Shown here: positions 1 to 8,964 of the stretch, piece after piece
How positions within the stretch are numbered: the stretch's first letter is position 1
Layout of the letters: every line of letters starts with the position of its first letter
Assembly (NCBI RefSeq): GCF_001277195.1
Contig: NZ_CP012268.1
Span: forward strand, 992,001-1,056,000
DNA: 64,000 nucleotides
From: Cronobacter muytjensii ATCC 51329
GTDB lineage: Bacteria; Pseudomonadota; Gammaproteobacteria; Enterobacterales; Enterobacteriaceae
Reading direction: 5' to 3'
The notes under the pieces: model-generated
Databases searched by the model: none
Seen by the model: the letters and a program-made list of their open reading frames with translations, nothing else
What the model was told of the DNA's origin: nothing
Position numbers and translations under genes: made by a program

Positions 1-780
1 GCGTGCCACCACGAGCAGAACATCTTCAAGATGGGCGGCCTGCGTAAGTCCATCCCGCTGGTGTATGTCTGCTTCCTGGTAGGCGGCGCGGCGCTGGCGG
101 CACTGCCGCTTATCACCGCGGGCTTCTTCAGTAAGGACGAAATCCTGGCGGGTGCCATGGCGAATGGACATATCAATCTGATGGTGGCGGGTCTGGTCGG
201 TGCGTTCATGACCTCCCTGTATACCTTCCGTATGATTTTCATCGTATTCCACGGTAAAGAACAAATTCACGCTCACGCAGGGAAGGGACTTACCCACCAC
301 CTGCCGCTGATTGTGCTGCTGGTACTGTCCACCTTCGTTGGCGCGATGATTGTGCCTCCGTTGCAGGGCGTACTGCCAGACACCACCGAGCTTGAGCACG
401 GTCGCGTTCTGACGCTGGAAATTACCTCCGGTGTGGTCGCTATCGCGGGCATTCTGATCGCCGCCTGGTTGTGGCTTGGCAAGCGTACGCTGGTCAGTAG
501 CATTGCCAAAAGCGCGCCGGGCCGTTTCTTCGGCACCTGGTGGTATCACGCCTGGGGCTTCGACTGGCTGTATGACAAAGTATTCGTCAAGCCGTTCCTG
601 GGTATTGCCTGGCTGCTGCAACGCGATCCGCTTAACGCGCTGATGAACATTCCGGCCATTCTTTCCCGCTACGCAGGCCGTGGTCTGTTGCTAAGCGAGA
701 ACGGCTATCTGCGCTGGTATGTGGCCTCAATGAGCATCGGTGCGGTGGTTGTGCTGGTGTTGTTGATGGTGTTGCGTTGA
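1..780 (+). CDS. nuoL: NADH:quinone oxidoreductase subunit L (NuoL), 3' part
   Basis: Membrane subunit of respiratory complex I, one of three antiporter-like proton-pumping subunits. The reading frame is open from base 1, so the gene starts outside the window and only about 259 C-terminal residues are present (the family is about 613 aa). The visible part starts inside the antiporter module, contains GFFSKDEIL, and then has several hydrophobic helices. The polar stretch before the last helix corresponds to the long lateral helix of the family. It is followed by nuoM and nuoN on the same strand, as in the E. coli nuo operon. The product is certain; only the 5' end is missing. Confidence 0.97.
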   Translation, partial: ACHHEQNIFKMGGLRKSIPLVYVCFLVGGAALAALPLITAGFFSKDEILAGAMANGHINLMVAGLVGAFMTSLYTFRMIFIVFHGKEQIHAHAGKGLTHHLPLIVLLVLSTFVGAMIVPPLQGVLPDTTELEHGRVLTLEITSGVVAIAGILIAAWLWLGKRTLVSSIAKSAPGRFFGTWWYHAWGFDWLYDKVFVKPFLGIAWLLQRDPLNALMNIPAILSRYAGRGLLLSENGYLRWYVASMSIGAVVVLVLLMVLR

Positions 781-789
781 TTTGAGATG

Positions 790-885
790 ACGGTATTGCC
801 CGGTGGCGTTGCGCTTACCGGGCCTGGGAGACGGCAGGTCGGGTAAGCGTTAGCGCCACCCGACACCGCAAACCGCACTCAAACG
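790..885. repeat. REP/BIME-like palindromic repeats between nuoL and nuoM
   Basis: Two GC-rich imperfect palindromes lie in the 169-base gap between nuoL and nuoM: GCCCGGTGGCGTTGCGCTTA followed by CCGGGC, and GTCGGG...CCCGAC around TAAGCGTTAGCGCCAC. They are in opposite orientation and resemble enterobacterial REP units. In an operon such structures usually stabilise the upstream mRNA or mark a processing point. The effect here is inferred. Confidence 0.7.
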
Positions 886-949
886 TGGATGTAGTCGAAT
901 TCGTTGAAAATCGGTCCCTCCGGGACTTAAACAAGGAACAAATATCGCC

Positions 950-2479
950 ATGTTACTACCCTGGCTAATACTGATTCCCTTTATCGGCGGCTTCCTGTGC
1001 TGGCAGACCGAACGCTTCGGCGTTAAGGTGCCGCGCTGGATTGCGCTGATTACCATGGGGCTGACGCTGGCGCTCGGTCTGCAACTCTGGTTGCAGGGCG
1101 GCTACTCACTGACGCAATCCGGTGAGTTTCCGAAGTGGCAGGACCAGTACACTCACGACTGGATCCCGCGCTTTGGCATCACCATCCACTTAGCCATCGA
1201 CGGCCTGTCGCTGCTGATGGTGGTACTGACCGGCCTGCTTGGCGTGCTGGCGGTGCTCTGCTCGTGGAATGAAATTGAAAAATATCAGGGCTTCTTCCAC
1301 CTCAACCTGATGTGGATCCTGGGCGGCGTTATCGGCGTATTCCTTGCCATCGACATGTTCCTGTTCTTCTTCTTCTGGGAAATGATGCTGGTGCCGATGT
1401 ACTTCCTGATTGCCCTGTGGGGCCATAAGGCATCGGACGGTAAAACGCGTATCACGGCGGCCACCAAGTTCTTTATCTATACCCAGGCGAGCGGTCTGGT
1501 GATGCTGATTGCCATTCTGGCGCTGGTGTTCGTGCACTACAACGCGACCGGCGAGTGGACGTTCAACTACGAACAGCTGCTGAAAACGCCGATGTCTCAC
1601 GGTGTGGAATATCTGCTGATGCTCGGCTTCTTCATCGCGTTCGCGGTGAAAATGCCGGTGGTGCCACTGCACGGCTGGCTGCCGGACGCGCACTCTCAGG
1701 CGCCGACCGCAGGCTCTGTCGACCTGGCAGGCATCCTGCTGAAAACCGCTGCCTACGGTCTGCTGCGCTTTGCGCTGCCGCTGTTCCCGAACGCCTCCGC
1801 TGAGTTCGCGCCAATCGCCATGTGGCTTGGTGTCATCGGCATTTTCTACGGCGCATGGATGGCTTTTACTCAGTACGACATCAAGCGTCTTATCGCATAC
1901 ACCTCCGTTTCTCACATGGGCTTTGTGCTGATCGCTATCTACACCGGTAGCCAGCTTGCGTATCAGGGCGCGGTTATCCAGATGATCGCTCACGGCCTTT
2001 CCGCGGCGGGTCTGTTTATTCTGTGCGGTCAGCTTTATGAGCGTCTGCATACCCGCGATATGCGCCAGATGGGCGGCCTGTGGAGCAAAATCAAATGGCT
2101 TCCTGCGCTGTCGATGTTCTTTGCCGTGGCGACGCTCGGTATGCCGGGCACCGGTAACTTTGTTGGCGAATTCATGATCCTGTTCGGCAGCTTCCAGGTG
2201 GTCCCGGTTATTACCGTCATCTCGACCTTTGGCCTGGTGTTCGCTTCCGTTTACTCGCTGGCGATGCTGCATCGCGCGTACTTCGGTCAGCCGAAGAGCG
2301 ACGCGGCGCGTCAGGAGATCCGCGGCCTGTCGCTGCGCGAGCTGTTTATGATCCTGCTGCTGGTGGTGCTTCTGGTACTGCTGGGCTTCTATCCCCAGCC
2401 AATTCTGGATACATCCCATTCGGCGATGAGCAATATTCAGCAGTGGTTTACCGATTCTGTTTCAACTACAAGGCCGTAA
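950..2479 (+). CDS. nuoM: NADH:quinone oxidoreductase subunit M (NuoM)
   Basis: Proton-pumping membrane subunit of complex I, 509 aa, the same length as in E. coli, with about 14 hydrophobic helices. The residues known to be needed for pumping are in place: Glu144 (FFWEMM), Lys234 (FAVKMP) and Lys265 (ILLKTA). The ATG follows an AAGGA ribosome site at 933-937. It is co-directional with nuoL across a REP-containing gap, and its stop is only 6 bases from nuoN. An antisense frame of about 400 codons lies opposite and is a shadow of the strong codon bias. Confidence 0.98.
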   Translation: MLLPWLILIPFIGGFLCWQTERFGVKVPRWIALITMGLTLALGLQLWLQGGYSLTQSGEFPKWQDQYTHDWIPRFGITIHLAIDGLSLLMVVLTGLLGVLAVLCSWNEIEKYQGFFHLNLMWILGGVIGVFLAIDMFLFFFFWEMMLVPMYFLIALWGHKASDGKTRITAATKFFIYTQASGLVMLIAILALVFVHYNATGEWTFNYEQLLKTPMSHGVEYLLMLGFFIAFAVKMPVVPLHGWLPDAHSQAPTAGSVDLAGILLKTAAYGLLRFALPLFPNASAEFAPIAMWLGVIGIFYGAWMAFTQYDIKRLIAYTSVSHMGFVLIAIYTGSQLAYQGAVIQMIAHGLSAAGLFILCGQLYERLHTRDMRQMGGLWSKIKWLPALSMFFAVATLGMPGTGNFVGEFMILFGSFQVVPVITVISTFGLVFASVYSLAMLHRAYFGQPKSDAARQEIRGLSLRELFMILLLVVLLVLLGFYPQPILDTSHSAMSNIQQWFTDSVSTTRP

Positions 2480-2485
2480 TTCGCC

Positions 2486-3961
2486 ATGACAATAACTACT
2501 CAACAATTGATCGCGCTGCTACCGCTGCTGATCGTCGGATTGACGGTGGTAGTTGTGATGCTCTCCATTGCGTGGCGACGTAACCACTTCCTGAATGCCA
2601 CGCTGTCGGTCGTCGGGCTTAACGCCGCGCTGCTGTCGCTGTGGTTCGTCGGTCAGGCGGGCGCGATGGATGTCACGCCGCTGATGCGTGTGGATGGTTA
2701 CGCCATGCTCTATACCGGGCTGGTACTGCTGGCGAGCCTCGCAACCTGCACCTTCGCCTATCCATGGCTGCAGGGTTACAACGACAACAAGGAAGAGTTC
2801 TACCTGCTGGTGCTCATCGCCGCGCTGGGTGGCATTCTGCTGGCGAACGCTAACCATCTGGCCTCGCTGTTCCTGGGTATTGAGCTGATTTCGCTGCCGC
2901 TGTTTGGCCTGGTGGGCTACGCCTTCCGCCAGAAGCGTTCTCTGGAAGCTGCTATCAAATACACCATCCTGTCTGCCGCCGCCTCGTCATTCCTGCTGTT
3001 CGGTATGGCGTTGGTTTATGCGCAGTCCGGTAGCCTGTCGTTCGTGGCGCTCGGTAAGAGCCTCGCGGATAACATGCTGCACGAACCGCTGCTGCTGGCG
3101 GGTCTGGGCCTGATGATTGTCGGTCTCGGCTTTAAGCTCTCGCTGGTGCCGTTCCATCTCTGGACGCCGGACGTTTACCAGGGCGCGCCTGCGCCGGTTT
3201 CCACTTTCCTCGCCACCGCGAGCAAAATCGCTATCTTCGGTGTGGTGATGCGTCTGTTCCTCTATGCCCCGGTGGGCGAGAGCGAGGCGGTACGCGTGGT
3301 ATTAGGCGTGCTGGCTTTCGCTTCCATCATCTTCGGTAACCTGATGGCGCTGACGCAGACCAACATTAAGCGTCTGCTCGGTTACTCCTCTATCTCGCAT
3401 CTCGGTTACCTGCTGGTGGCGCTGATTGCGATGAAGAGTGGCGATGGGGTTCAAAGCGGCGGAATGTCGATGGAAACCGTAGGGGTTTACCTGGCGGGCT
3501 ATCTGTTCAGCAGCCTCGGCGCGTTTGGCGTGGTAAGCCTGATGTCCAGCCCGTATCGCGGTCCGGACGCGGATTCGCTCTACTCCTATCGCGGCCTGTT
3601 CTGGCACCGTCCGATCCTGTCAGCGGTCATGACCGTGATGATGCTGTCGCTCGCGGGTATTCCGATGACGCTCGGCTTTATCGGTAAATTCTACGTGCTG
3701 GCCGTTGGTGTGCAGTCAGACCTGTGGTGGCTGACCGGCGCCGTGGTCGTAGGCTCTGCGATTGGTCTCTACTACTACCTGCGCGTAGCGGTAAGCCTGT
3801 ACCTCAACGCACCGCAGCAGCTTAACCGTGATGTGCCGTCGAACTGGGCCTACAGCGCAGGCGGCGTCGTGGTGCTTATCTCCGCACTGCTCGTACTGGT
3901 GCTGGGTGTCTGGCCGCAACCGCTGATTACGCTGGTGCAGATGGCGAAACCGCTGATGTAA
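2486..3961 (+). CDS. nuoN: NADH:quinone oxidoreductase subunit N (NuoN)
   Basis: Third antiporter-like subunit of complex I, 491 aa with about 14 membrane helices. The essential residues Glu133, Lys217 and Lys247 are visible. The protein is six residues longer than E. coli NuoN because of a short polar insertion around residue 317 (GDGVQSGG), which lies between helices and so is probably tolerated. It is the last gene of the nuo operon and is followed by an intrinsic terminator. Annotation is secure from near-identity to the family throughout. Confidence 0.98.
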   Translation: MTITTQQLIALLPLLIVGLTVVVVMLSIAWRRNHFLNATLSVVGLNAALLSLWFVGQAGAMDVTPLMRVDGYAMLYTGLVLLASLATCTFAYPWLQGYNDNKEEFYLLVLIAALGGILLANANHLASLFLGIELISLPLFGLVGYAFRQKRSLEAAIKYTILSAAASSFLLFGMALVYAQSGSLSFVALGKSLADNMLHEPLLLAGLGLMIVGLGFKLSLVPFHLWTPDVYQGAPAPVSTFLATASKIAIFGVVMRLFLYAPVGESEAVRVVLGVLAFASIIFGNLMALTQTNIKRLLGYSSISHLGYLLVALIAMKSGDGVQSGGMSMETVGVYLAGYLFSSLGAFGVVSLMSSPYRGPDADSLYSYRGLFWHRPILSAVMTVMMLSLAGIPMTLGFIGKFYVLAVGVQSDLWWLTGAVVVGSAIGLYYYLRVAVSLYLNAPQQLNRDVPSNWAYSAGGVVVLISALLVLVLGVWPQPLITLVQMAKPLM

Positions 3962-3980
3962 GCGTGACGCCTGAGCTAAC

Positions 3981-4009
3981 AAAAACCGCCGGTTATCGGC
4001 GGTTTTTTT
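3981..4009. terminator. Bidirectional intrinsic terminator between nuoN and rbn
   Basis: A hairpin with arms AAAAACCGCC and GGCGGTTTTT around GTTATC has A and T tracts on both sides, so it can stop transcription from nuoN (+) and from the convergent rbn (-). Confidence 0.9.
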
Positions 4010-4016
4010 ATGGGCG

Positions 4017-4931
4017 CTAAACTGCAATGGTCAGGAAGTCTTCCGCCAGTTCGCTCGCCGGAAAAATAGCCTGGCACTCTGCCAGCAGCCGCTGGCAGTC
4101 CGCCGCATCGTACCGGGAGCTGAAATGGGTCATCACCAGACGCTTCGCGCCAGCGTCTCTGGCAAGCATTGCCGCCTGCTGCGTGGTCGAGTGCCCGCGC
4201 CCGTTGGCTTTCTCGGCCATCGCCGCTTCAAGCGTGGTTTCATGCACCATCAGATCCACATCGCGGGCGAGCGCGTCCGCCTGCGGTGTCGGGCCGGTAT
4301 CGCCGAAAATCGCTATTTTTTTGCCGGGGCGCGGCGCGCTCAGATAATCCGCGCCGCACAGCGTGCGCCCGTCTGCGAGCGTCACCGTCTCGCCGCGTTT
4401 GAGTTGCTGAAACAGCGGCCCCGGCGTAACGCCTGCCGCTTTGAGGCGCGCGGCGTCCAGCGCGCCGGGCCTGTCGCGCTCCGCAATCCGGTAGCCGTAA
4501 CACTCCACCGGGTGTGTCAGCGCAAACGCGGTAACGGTGAACGACGCGTCATCAAGCACAACGCCTGCGGTGATTTCATGCACATGCAGCGGGTAGCTGG
4601 TCCAGGAGCCGCTCAGGCGCAGCGTGGTATCGATAAACTCGTCGATGCCTTTCGGGCCGTAAACCTCAAGCGGCGTCTCACAGCCTGCCATTGAGCGGCT
4701 ACACAGCAGGCCCGGCAGCCCGAAGATATGGTCGCCGTGCAGATGCGTGATAAAAATCTTTTCAATCTTGCCAGGGCTGGCGCTGGCGCGCAGCATCTGG
4801 TGCTGGGTGGCCTCGCCGCAGTCAAAAAGCCACAGCCCGGACTGATTATTTTGCGGATTCAGCACAATGGCCGTCACGTTGCGAGTGGTAGAGGGCAACC
4901 CGGCGCTGGTGCCTAAAAATGTCAGTTCCAT
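4017..4931 (-). CDS. rbn: Ribonuclease BN / RNase Z (Rbn, ElaC)
   Basis: Metallo-beta-lactamase-fold nuclease acting on tRNA 3' ends, 304 aa. The zinc-binding motif HLHGDH is at residues 63-68. Further family markers are FDCGEATQHQ near 37-45, the GDTG motif and HFSSRYD near the C-terminus. The frame stays open upstream to a GTG at 4949, but the ATG at 4931 aligns with the family start MELxFLGTSAG and is preferred. It converges on nuoN through a shared terminator and diverges from elaA across 73 bases. Confidence 0.95.
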   Translation of the reverse strand: MELTFLGTSAGLPSTTRNVTAIVLNPQNNQSGLWLFDCGEATQHQMLRASASPGKIEKIFITHLHGDHIFGLPGLLCSRSMAGCETPLEVYGPKGIDEFIDTTLRLSGSWTSYPLHVHEITAGVVLDDASFTVTAFALTHPVECYGYRIAERDRPGALDAARLKAAGVTPGPLFQQLKRGETVTLADGRTLCGADYLSAPRPGKKIAIFGDTGPTPQADALARDVDLMVHETTLEAAMAEKANGRGHSTTQQAAMLARDAGAKRLVMTHFSSRYDAADCQRLLAECQAIFPASELAEDFLTIAV

Positions 4932-5004
4932 GAGGAAATTACTCTGCACGATTTAGTGAAAGCTTTTAGTATAACGAGGATCGCCGCACATTCTGGAGCC
5001 CATT

Positions 5005-5475
5005 ATGATCGACTGGCAGGATAAGCATCACACCGAGCTGGATGTCCCGACGTTATACGCGCTGCTGAAGCTACGCTGTGAAGTTTTCGTGGTTGAACAA
5101 ACCTGTCCCTATCTGGATGTGGATGGTGAAGATCTGGTGGGCGAAAACCGTCATCTGCTTGCCTTGCGTGATAATCAGCTGATCGCTTATGCGAGGATTC
5201 TGAAAAGTAATGAGCCTGACGCCCCGGTGGCAATAGGTCGGGTCATCGTTTCAGAGCAGGCGCGGGGCGAAAAACTGGGCGTTGAACTGATGAAACGCGC
5301 CGTAGAGAGCTGCGAGCGTAACTGGCCGCAGAGCCCGCTATACCTGAGCGCGCAGGCGCATCTCCAGGCGTTTTACGCGCAGTTTGGCTTTACACCTGCG
5401 ACAGACATCTACGACGAAGACGGTATCCCGCACATCGGAATGCGACGCGAACCGCTTCCAGGCAAAAAAGCGTGA
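5005..5475 (+). CDS. elaA: GNAT-family N-acetyltransferase ElaA
   Basis: 156-aa GNAT acetyltransferase matching E. coli ElaA along its whole length. The acetyl-CoA-binding region is at about residues 72-95, with IGRVIVSEQARGEKLG giving the beta4 strand and pyrophosphate loop. Family landmarks include RCEVFVVEQTCPY near 29-41 and DGIPHIGMRRE at the end. The substrate is not firmly established for the family. It is divergent from rbn and followed by elaB after 49 bases, so possibly co-transcribed with it. Confidence 0.93.
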   Translation: MIDWQDKHHTELDVPTLYALLKLRCEVFVVEQTCPYLDVDGEDLVGENRHLLALRDNQLIAYARILKSNEPDAPVAIGRVIVSEQARGEKLGVELMKRAVESCERNWPQSPLYLSAQAHLQAFYAQFGFTPATDIYDEDGIPHIGMRREPLPGKKA

Positions 5476-5524
5476 GTGTGTCTATAGTTAGCAAACCGGT
5501 AACTTGTTAACACGGAGACCAGTT

Positions 5525-5836
5525 ATGCCTTTATCTTCACAACCTTATGAAACACGTGTAGACGATGACCTGACCCTGCTGAGCGACACGCTGGAAGAGA
5601 TCCTGCGCTCCTCCGGCGACCCGGCGGATCAAAAATATGTTGAACTGAAAGCGCGCGCCGAGCAGGCGCTGCATGACGTGAAAAACCGCGTCAGCTCTGC
5701 GTCTGACAACTACTACTTCCGCGCCAAACAGGCGGTTTATCGTGCTGATGACTATGTGCATGAAAAACCGTGGCAGGGCGTAGGAATTGGCGCAGCCGCA
5801 GGGCTGGTGCTGGGCCTGCTGTTAGCCCGCCGCTAA
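5525..5836 (+). CDS. elaB: Tail-anchored ribosome-associated membrane protein ElaB (DUF883)
   Basis: 103-aa protein of the ElaB/YgaM/YqjD family. The N-terminal two thirds is a charged helical region (DDDLTLLSDTLEEILRSSGD...). The C-terminus is a glycine-rich single membrane segment ending in LLLARR, typical of the C-tail-anchored family proposed to tether ribosomes to the inner membrane in stationary phase. The frame is open to a TTG at 5504, but the ATG at 5525 has GGAG at 5514-5517 and fits the family start. It is followed by an intrinsic terminator. Confidence 0.93.
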   Translation: MPLSSQPYETRVDDDLTLLSDTLEEILRSSGDPADQKYVELKARAEQALHDVKNRVSSASDNYYFRAKQAVYRADDYVHEKPWQGVGIGAAAGLVLGLLLARR

Positions 5837-5854
5837 TTCCGTCGAACGCACGCA

Positions 5855-5885
5855 GGCGCATCCTTTCGGGTGCGCCATTTTTTTT
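5855..5885 (+). terminator. Intrinsic terminator after elaB
   Basis: GGCGCATCC/GGGTGCGCC stem with a TTTC loop, followed after one base by eight T residues. Confidence 0.9.
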
Positions 5886-5936
5886 GCCGCTAAAACCTCG
5901 TAGAATGCATGGTTTTACGCAAAAGGAATGGAACCT

Positions 5937-7211
5937 GTGAGGACGTTCGCCGCCGCGCTGGCGCTGGCGCAAGAGGCGCTGGCGCATGTGCCGGATGCCC
6001 CTGATCTCTACCGATACGCTGTTGAATTTTCTCCTGCCGAAGTCGATTTTCTCTTCTGGCTGCGCGCGCAAAACACGTATCCACAGTTCTACTGGCGCTC
6101 GCGCGATGGTCACGAGGAAGCCGCGGCGCTCGGTGCGGCGCGCACCTTCACCACGCTTCAGAATGCCGACACCTTTTTACGCCAGCACGCCGATAAACCG
6201 GACTTGCGCGCATGGGGGCTAAACGCCTTTGATCCGCAGCGCGGATCTCTTTTTATCCCGTGCCTTGAGCTGCGTCGCGAAGGCGATCGCGGCTGGCTTA
6301 TCGCCACGCATTGCCGCGATGGCGAGGCTGGGGGGTTAACAGACAGAATGGCGCCGCTACAACCGGCGGTGGCGCTAACCCGGCGCGAGCCGCGTCGCGT
6401 CAGCCGGTGCGACACGCCCGACGCGGCCCAGTGGGCGCAGATAGTGGAGCAGGCGCTACAGGCCATTGGGCGCGGAGAATTCGCGAAAGTGGTGCTGGCC
6501 CGCGCCACCGATCTGCGTTTTACCGCGCCGGTGGACGCCGCGGCGCTGATGGCCGCGAGCCGCCGCGTTAACCGCGATTGCTACCACTTTTATCTGGCGT
6601 TCAGCGCGCGCGAAGCGTTTCTCGGCTCTACGCCGGAGCGGTTGTGGCGGCGGCAAGGGCGTACCCTCGACACCGAAGCGCTGGCGGGCACCGTGGAAAA
6701 TCACGCGGATGACGCGCAGGCGCAGGCGCGCGCCGCATGGCTCCTGGCGGATGATAAAAATCAACGCGAAAACGCGCTGGTGGTGGACGATATCTGCGGG
6801 CGTCTGAAGCCCATCGCGGATGATATTCATACCGAGGCGCCGCAGGTGGTGCGGCTGCGCCGGGTACAGCATCTCAGGCGCGTTATTCGCGCGCGGCTCC
6901 ACGCGCCTGATGACACCGCGTGTCTGCGCCAGTTACAACCCACCGCTGCGGTGGCCGGGCTGCCGCGCGAGGCGGCGCAGCGCTTTATCGCCGCCTGTGA
7001 ACCTTTCAATCGCCAGTGGTATGCAGGCTCCGCCGGGTATCTTTCGCTTGAAAAAACAGAATTTTGCGTCAGTCTGCGTTCGGCATGGATTCAGGACGAG
7101 ACGATACGGATTTACGCGGGCGCCGGGCTGGTGGCAGGCTCGCAGGCGGGGCCGGAATGGCAGGAAATTGAGAACAAAGCGGCGGGTCTGCTCACGCTCT
7201 TAACAGGCTGA
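5937..7211 (+). CDS. menF: Isochorismate synthase MenF
   Basis: Converts chorismate to isochorismate, the first committed step of menaquinone synthesis. It has the chorismate-binding fold: catalytic-lysine motif GEFAKVVLARATDL, then EALAGTVENH, QPTAAVAGLP and YAGAGLV. An ATG at 5928 is only one base from the AAGGA ribosome site. The GTG at 5937 has proper spacing and aligns with the E. coli start (V-RTFAAAL against M-QSLTTAL), so GTG is chosen, giving 424 aa against 431 in E. coli. It is the first gene of the men cluster; menD begins 85 bases downstream. Confidence 0.95.
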   Translation: MRTFAAALALAQEALAHVPDAPDLYRYAVEFSPAEVDFLFWLRAQNTYPQFYWRSRDGHEEAAALGAARTFTTLQNADTFLRQHADKPDLRAWGLNAFDPQRGSLFIPCLELRREGDRGWLIATHCRDGEAGGLTDRMAPLQPAVALTRREPRRVSRCDTPDAAQWAQIVEQALQAIGRGEFAKVVLARATDLRFTAPVDAAALMAASRRVNRDCYHFYLAFSAREAFLGSTPERLWRRQGRTLDTEALAGTVENHADDAQAQARAAWLLADDKNQRENALVVDDICGRLKPIADDIHTEAPQVVRLRRVQHLRRVIRARLHAPDDTACLRQLQPTAAVAGLPREAAQRFIAACEPFNRQWYAGSAGYLSLEKTEFCVSLRSAWIQDETIRIYAGAGLVAGSQAGPEWQEIENKAAGLLTLLTG

Positions 7212-7296
7212 ACCGCACCACAATCCCGACCCATATCAAAATTCGATTTCGACAGCGCTTTATAATAATCCGGCTAAATTGATACCGGACAAGCTT

Positions 7297-8964
7297 ATGT
7301 CGACAAGCACCTTCAACCGCCGCTGGGCCGCAGTGATCCTCGAAGCGCTTAGCCGCCACGGCGTGCGCCATCTGTGCATTGCGCCCGGTTCGCGCTCCAC
7401 ACCTCTCACGCTTGCTGCGGCGCAGAACCCGGCGTTTACCTTGCATACGCATTTCGATGAACGCGGCCTGGGTCATCTGGCGCTGGGGCTTGCCAAAGCG
7501 AGCGGCGAGCCGGTGGCGGTGATTGTCACGTCCGGTACGGCGGTGGCGAATCTCTACCCGGCGGTGATAGAAGCCGGGCTGACCGGCGAAAAGCTGGTGG
7601 CGATCACAGCCGACCGACCACCTGAGCTGATTGACTGCGGCGCGAACCAGGCCATTCGCCAGCATGCGATTTTCGCCTCGCATCCTGCCGCCGCCCTTGA
7701 TTTACCCCGCCCCACGCCGGCCATTCCCGCCGCCTGGCTTATCAGCGCTATCGATGAAAAGATGGGCGCACTGAAGGCGGGCGCGCTGCATATTAATTGT
7801 CCGTTCGCGGAGCCGCTGTACGGCGAGCTGGATGATACCGGGCTTGAATGGCAACACGCGCCCGGCGAATGGTGGCAAAGGGCCACGCCGTGGCTGCGCC
7901 TCGAAGATGCACGGGCAGCCAGCGTACAGCCGGACTGGGCGTTCTGGCGCGAACAGCGCGGCGTGGTGCTGGCAGGCAGACTCAACGCGCAGGAAGGCGC
8001 AGCGGTAGCGCAATGGGCGCAACGCCTCGGCTGGCCGCTGATAGGCGATGTGCTGTCGCAAACCGGGCAGCCGCTGCCATGCGCCGATCTCTGGCTCGCG
8101 CATCCGGATGCCGCCGGCGTGCTGGCGCAGGTACAGTTTGTCGTGCAGTTCGGCGGCAGCCTTACCGGCAAGCGCGTTCTGCAATGGCAGAGTGAATGTC
8201 GCCCGCAGGAGTACTGGATTGTCGACCCGCTGCCGGGGCGGCTCGATCCGGCGCACCACTGCGGGCGTCGGCTGGTGGCTGATATTCCCGCCTGGCTTGA
8301 ACAGCACCCGACAACGTCATCCGTGCCGTGGGCGGAGCCGCTTGAAAGGCTGGCTATGCGAACACAGCGTATTGTGGCGCGCGAACTCACCGAATGGGGC
8401 GAAGCGCAGGTGGCGCACAGGCTGCCGGAACTGCTGGCGGATGACGGCCAGTTGTTTCTCGGCAACAGCCTGACGGTGCGGCTGGTCGACGCGCTGGCGC
8501 AGCTGCCCGCCGGGTATCCGGTGTATGGCAATCGTGGGGCGAGTGGCATTGACGGGCTTATCTCTACCGCCGCGGGCGTACAGCGCGCCACCGGGCGGCC
8601 AACGCTTGCGGTGCTGGGCGATCTCTCTACGCTTTATGACATCAATGCCCTGGCGCTTCTGCGCGACGCGCCCGCGCCTTTTGTGTTGATGGTCGTTAAC
8701 AACAACGGCGGGCAGATTTTCTCGATGCTCCCGACGCCGGCCCGCGAGCGGGAAAAGTATTACTGCATGCCGCAAAACGTCAGTTTCGCGCCCGCAGCCG
8801 CCCTGTTTTCGCTCCATTATGAGGCGCCCGACAGCCTGGCGGCGCTGCAGGAGGCGATGACGCGCGCCTGGGGTTCGCCGGTTGCGACCGTCATTGAACT
8901 GCGCGTACCCGACACTGCGGGCGCACAGGTTTTTCAGCGGCTTATTCAACAGGTATGCGCCTGA
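7297..8964 (+). CDS. menD: SEPHCHC synthase MenD
   Basis: Thiamine-diphosphate enzyme that joins 2-oxoglutarate to isochorismate in menaquinone synthesis, 555 aa. The N-terminal catalytic glutamate region HFDERGLGHLALGLAK is present. The cofactor motif starts at GDLSTLYDINAL and ends in VVNNNGGQIF in the C-terminal third. The ATG at 7297 matches the family start (MSTSTFNRRWAAVILEAL); an upstream TTG at 7279 is in frame but unlikely. The stop codon overlaps the menH start region, indicating translational coupling. Confidence 0.97.
   Translation: MSTSTFNRRWAAVILEALSRHGVRHLCIAPGSRSTPLTLAAAQNPAFTLHTHFDERGLGHLALGLAKASGEPVAVIVTSGTAVANLYPAVIEAGLTGEKLVAITADRPPELIDCGANQAIRQHAIFASHPAAALDLPRPTPAIPAAWLISAIDEKMGALKAGALHINCPFAEPLYGELDDTGLEWQHAPGEWWQRATPWLRLEDARAASVQPDWAFWREQRGVVLAGRLNAQEGAAVAQWAQRLGWPLIGDVLSQTGQPLPCADLWLAHPDAAGVLAQVQFVVQFGGSLTGKRVLQWQSECRPQEYWIVDPLPGRLDPAHHCGRRLVADIPAWLEQHPTTSSVPWAEPLERLAMRTQRIVARELTEWGEAQVAHRLPELLADDGQLFLGNSLTVRLVDALAQLPAGYPVYGNRGASGIDGLISTAAGVQRATGRPTLAVLGDLSTLYDINALALLRDAPAPFVLMVVNNNGGQIFSMLPTPAREREKYYCMPQNVSFAPAAALFSLHYEAPDSLAALQEAMTRAWGSPVATVIELRVPDTAGAQVFQRLIQQVCA

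Noticed and set aside
1190..2419. 409-codon frame opposite nuoM
   Set aside because: Fully antisense to a highly conserved gene; composition (His, Gln, Arg rich) is that of reversed codon bias, with no ribosome site or family features.
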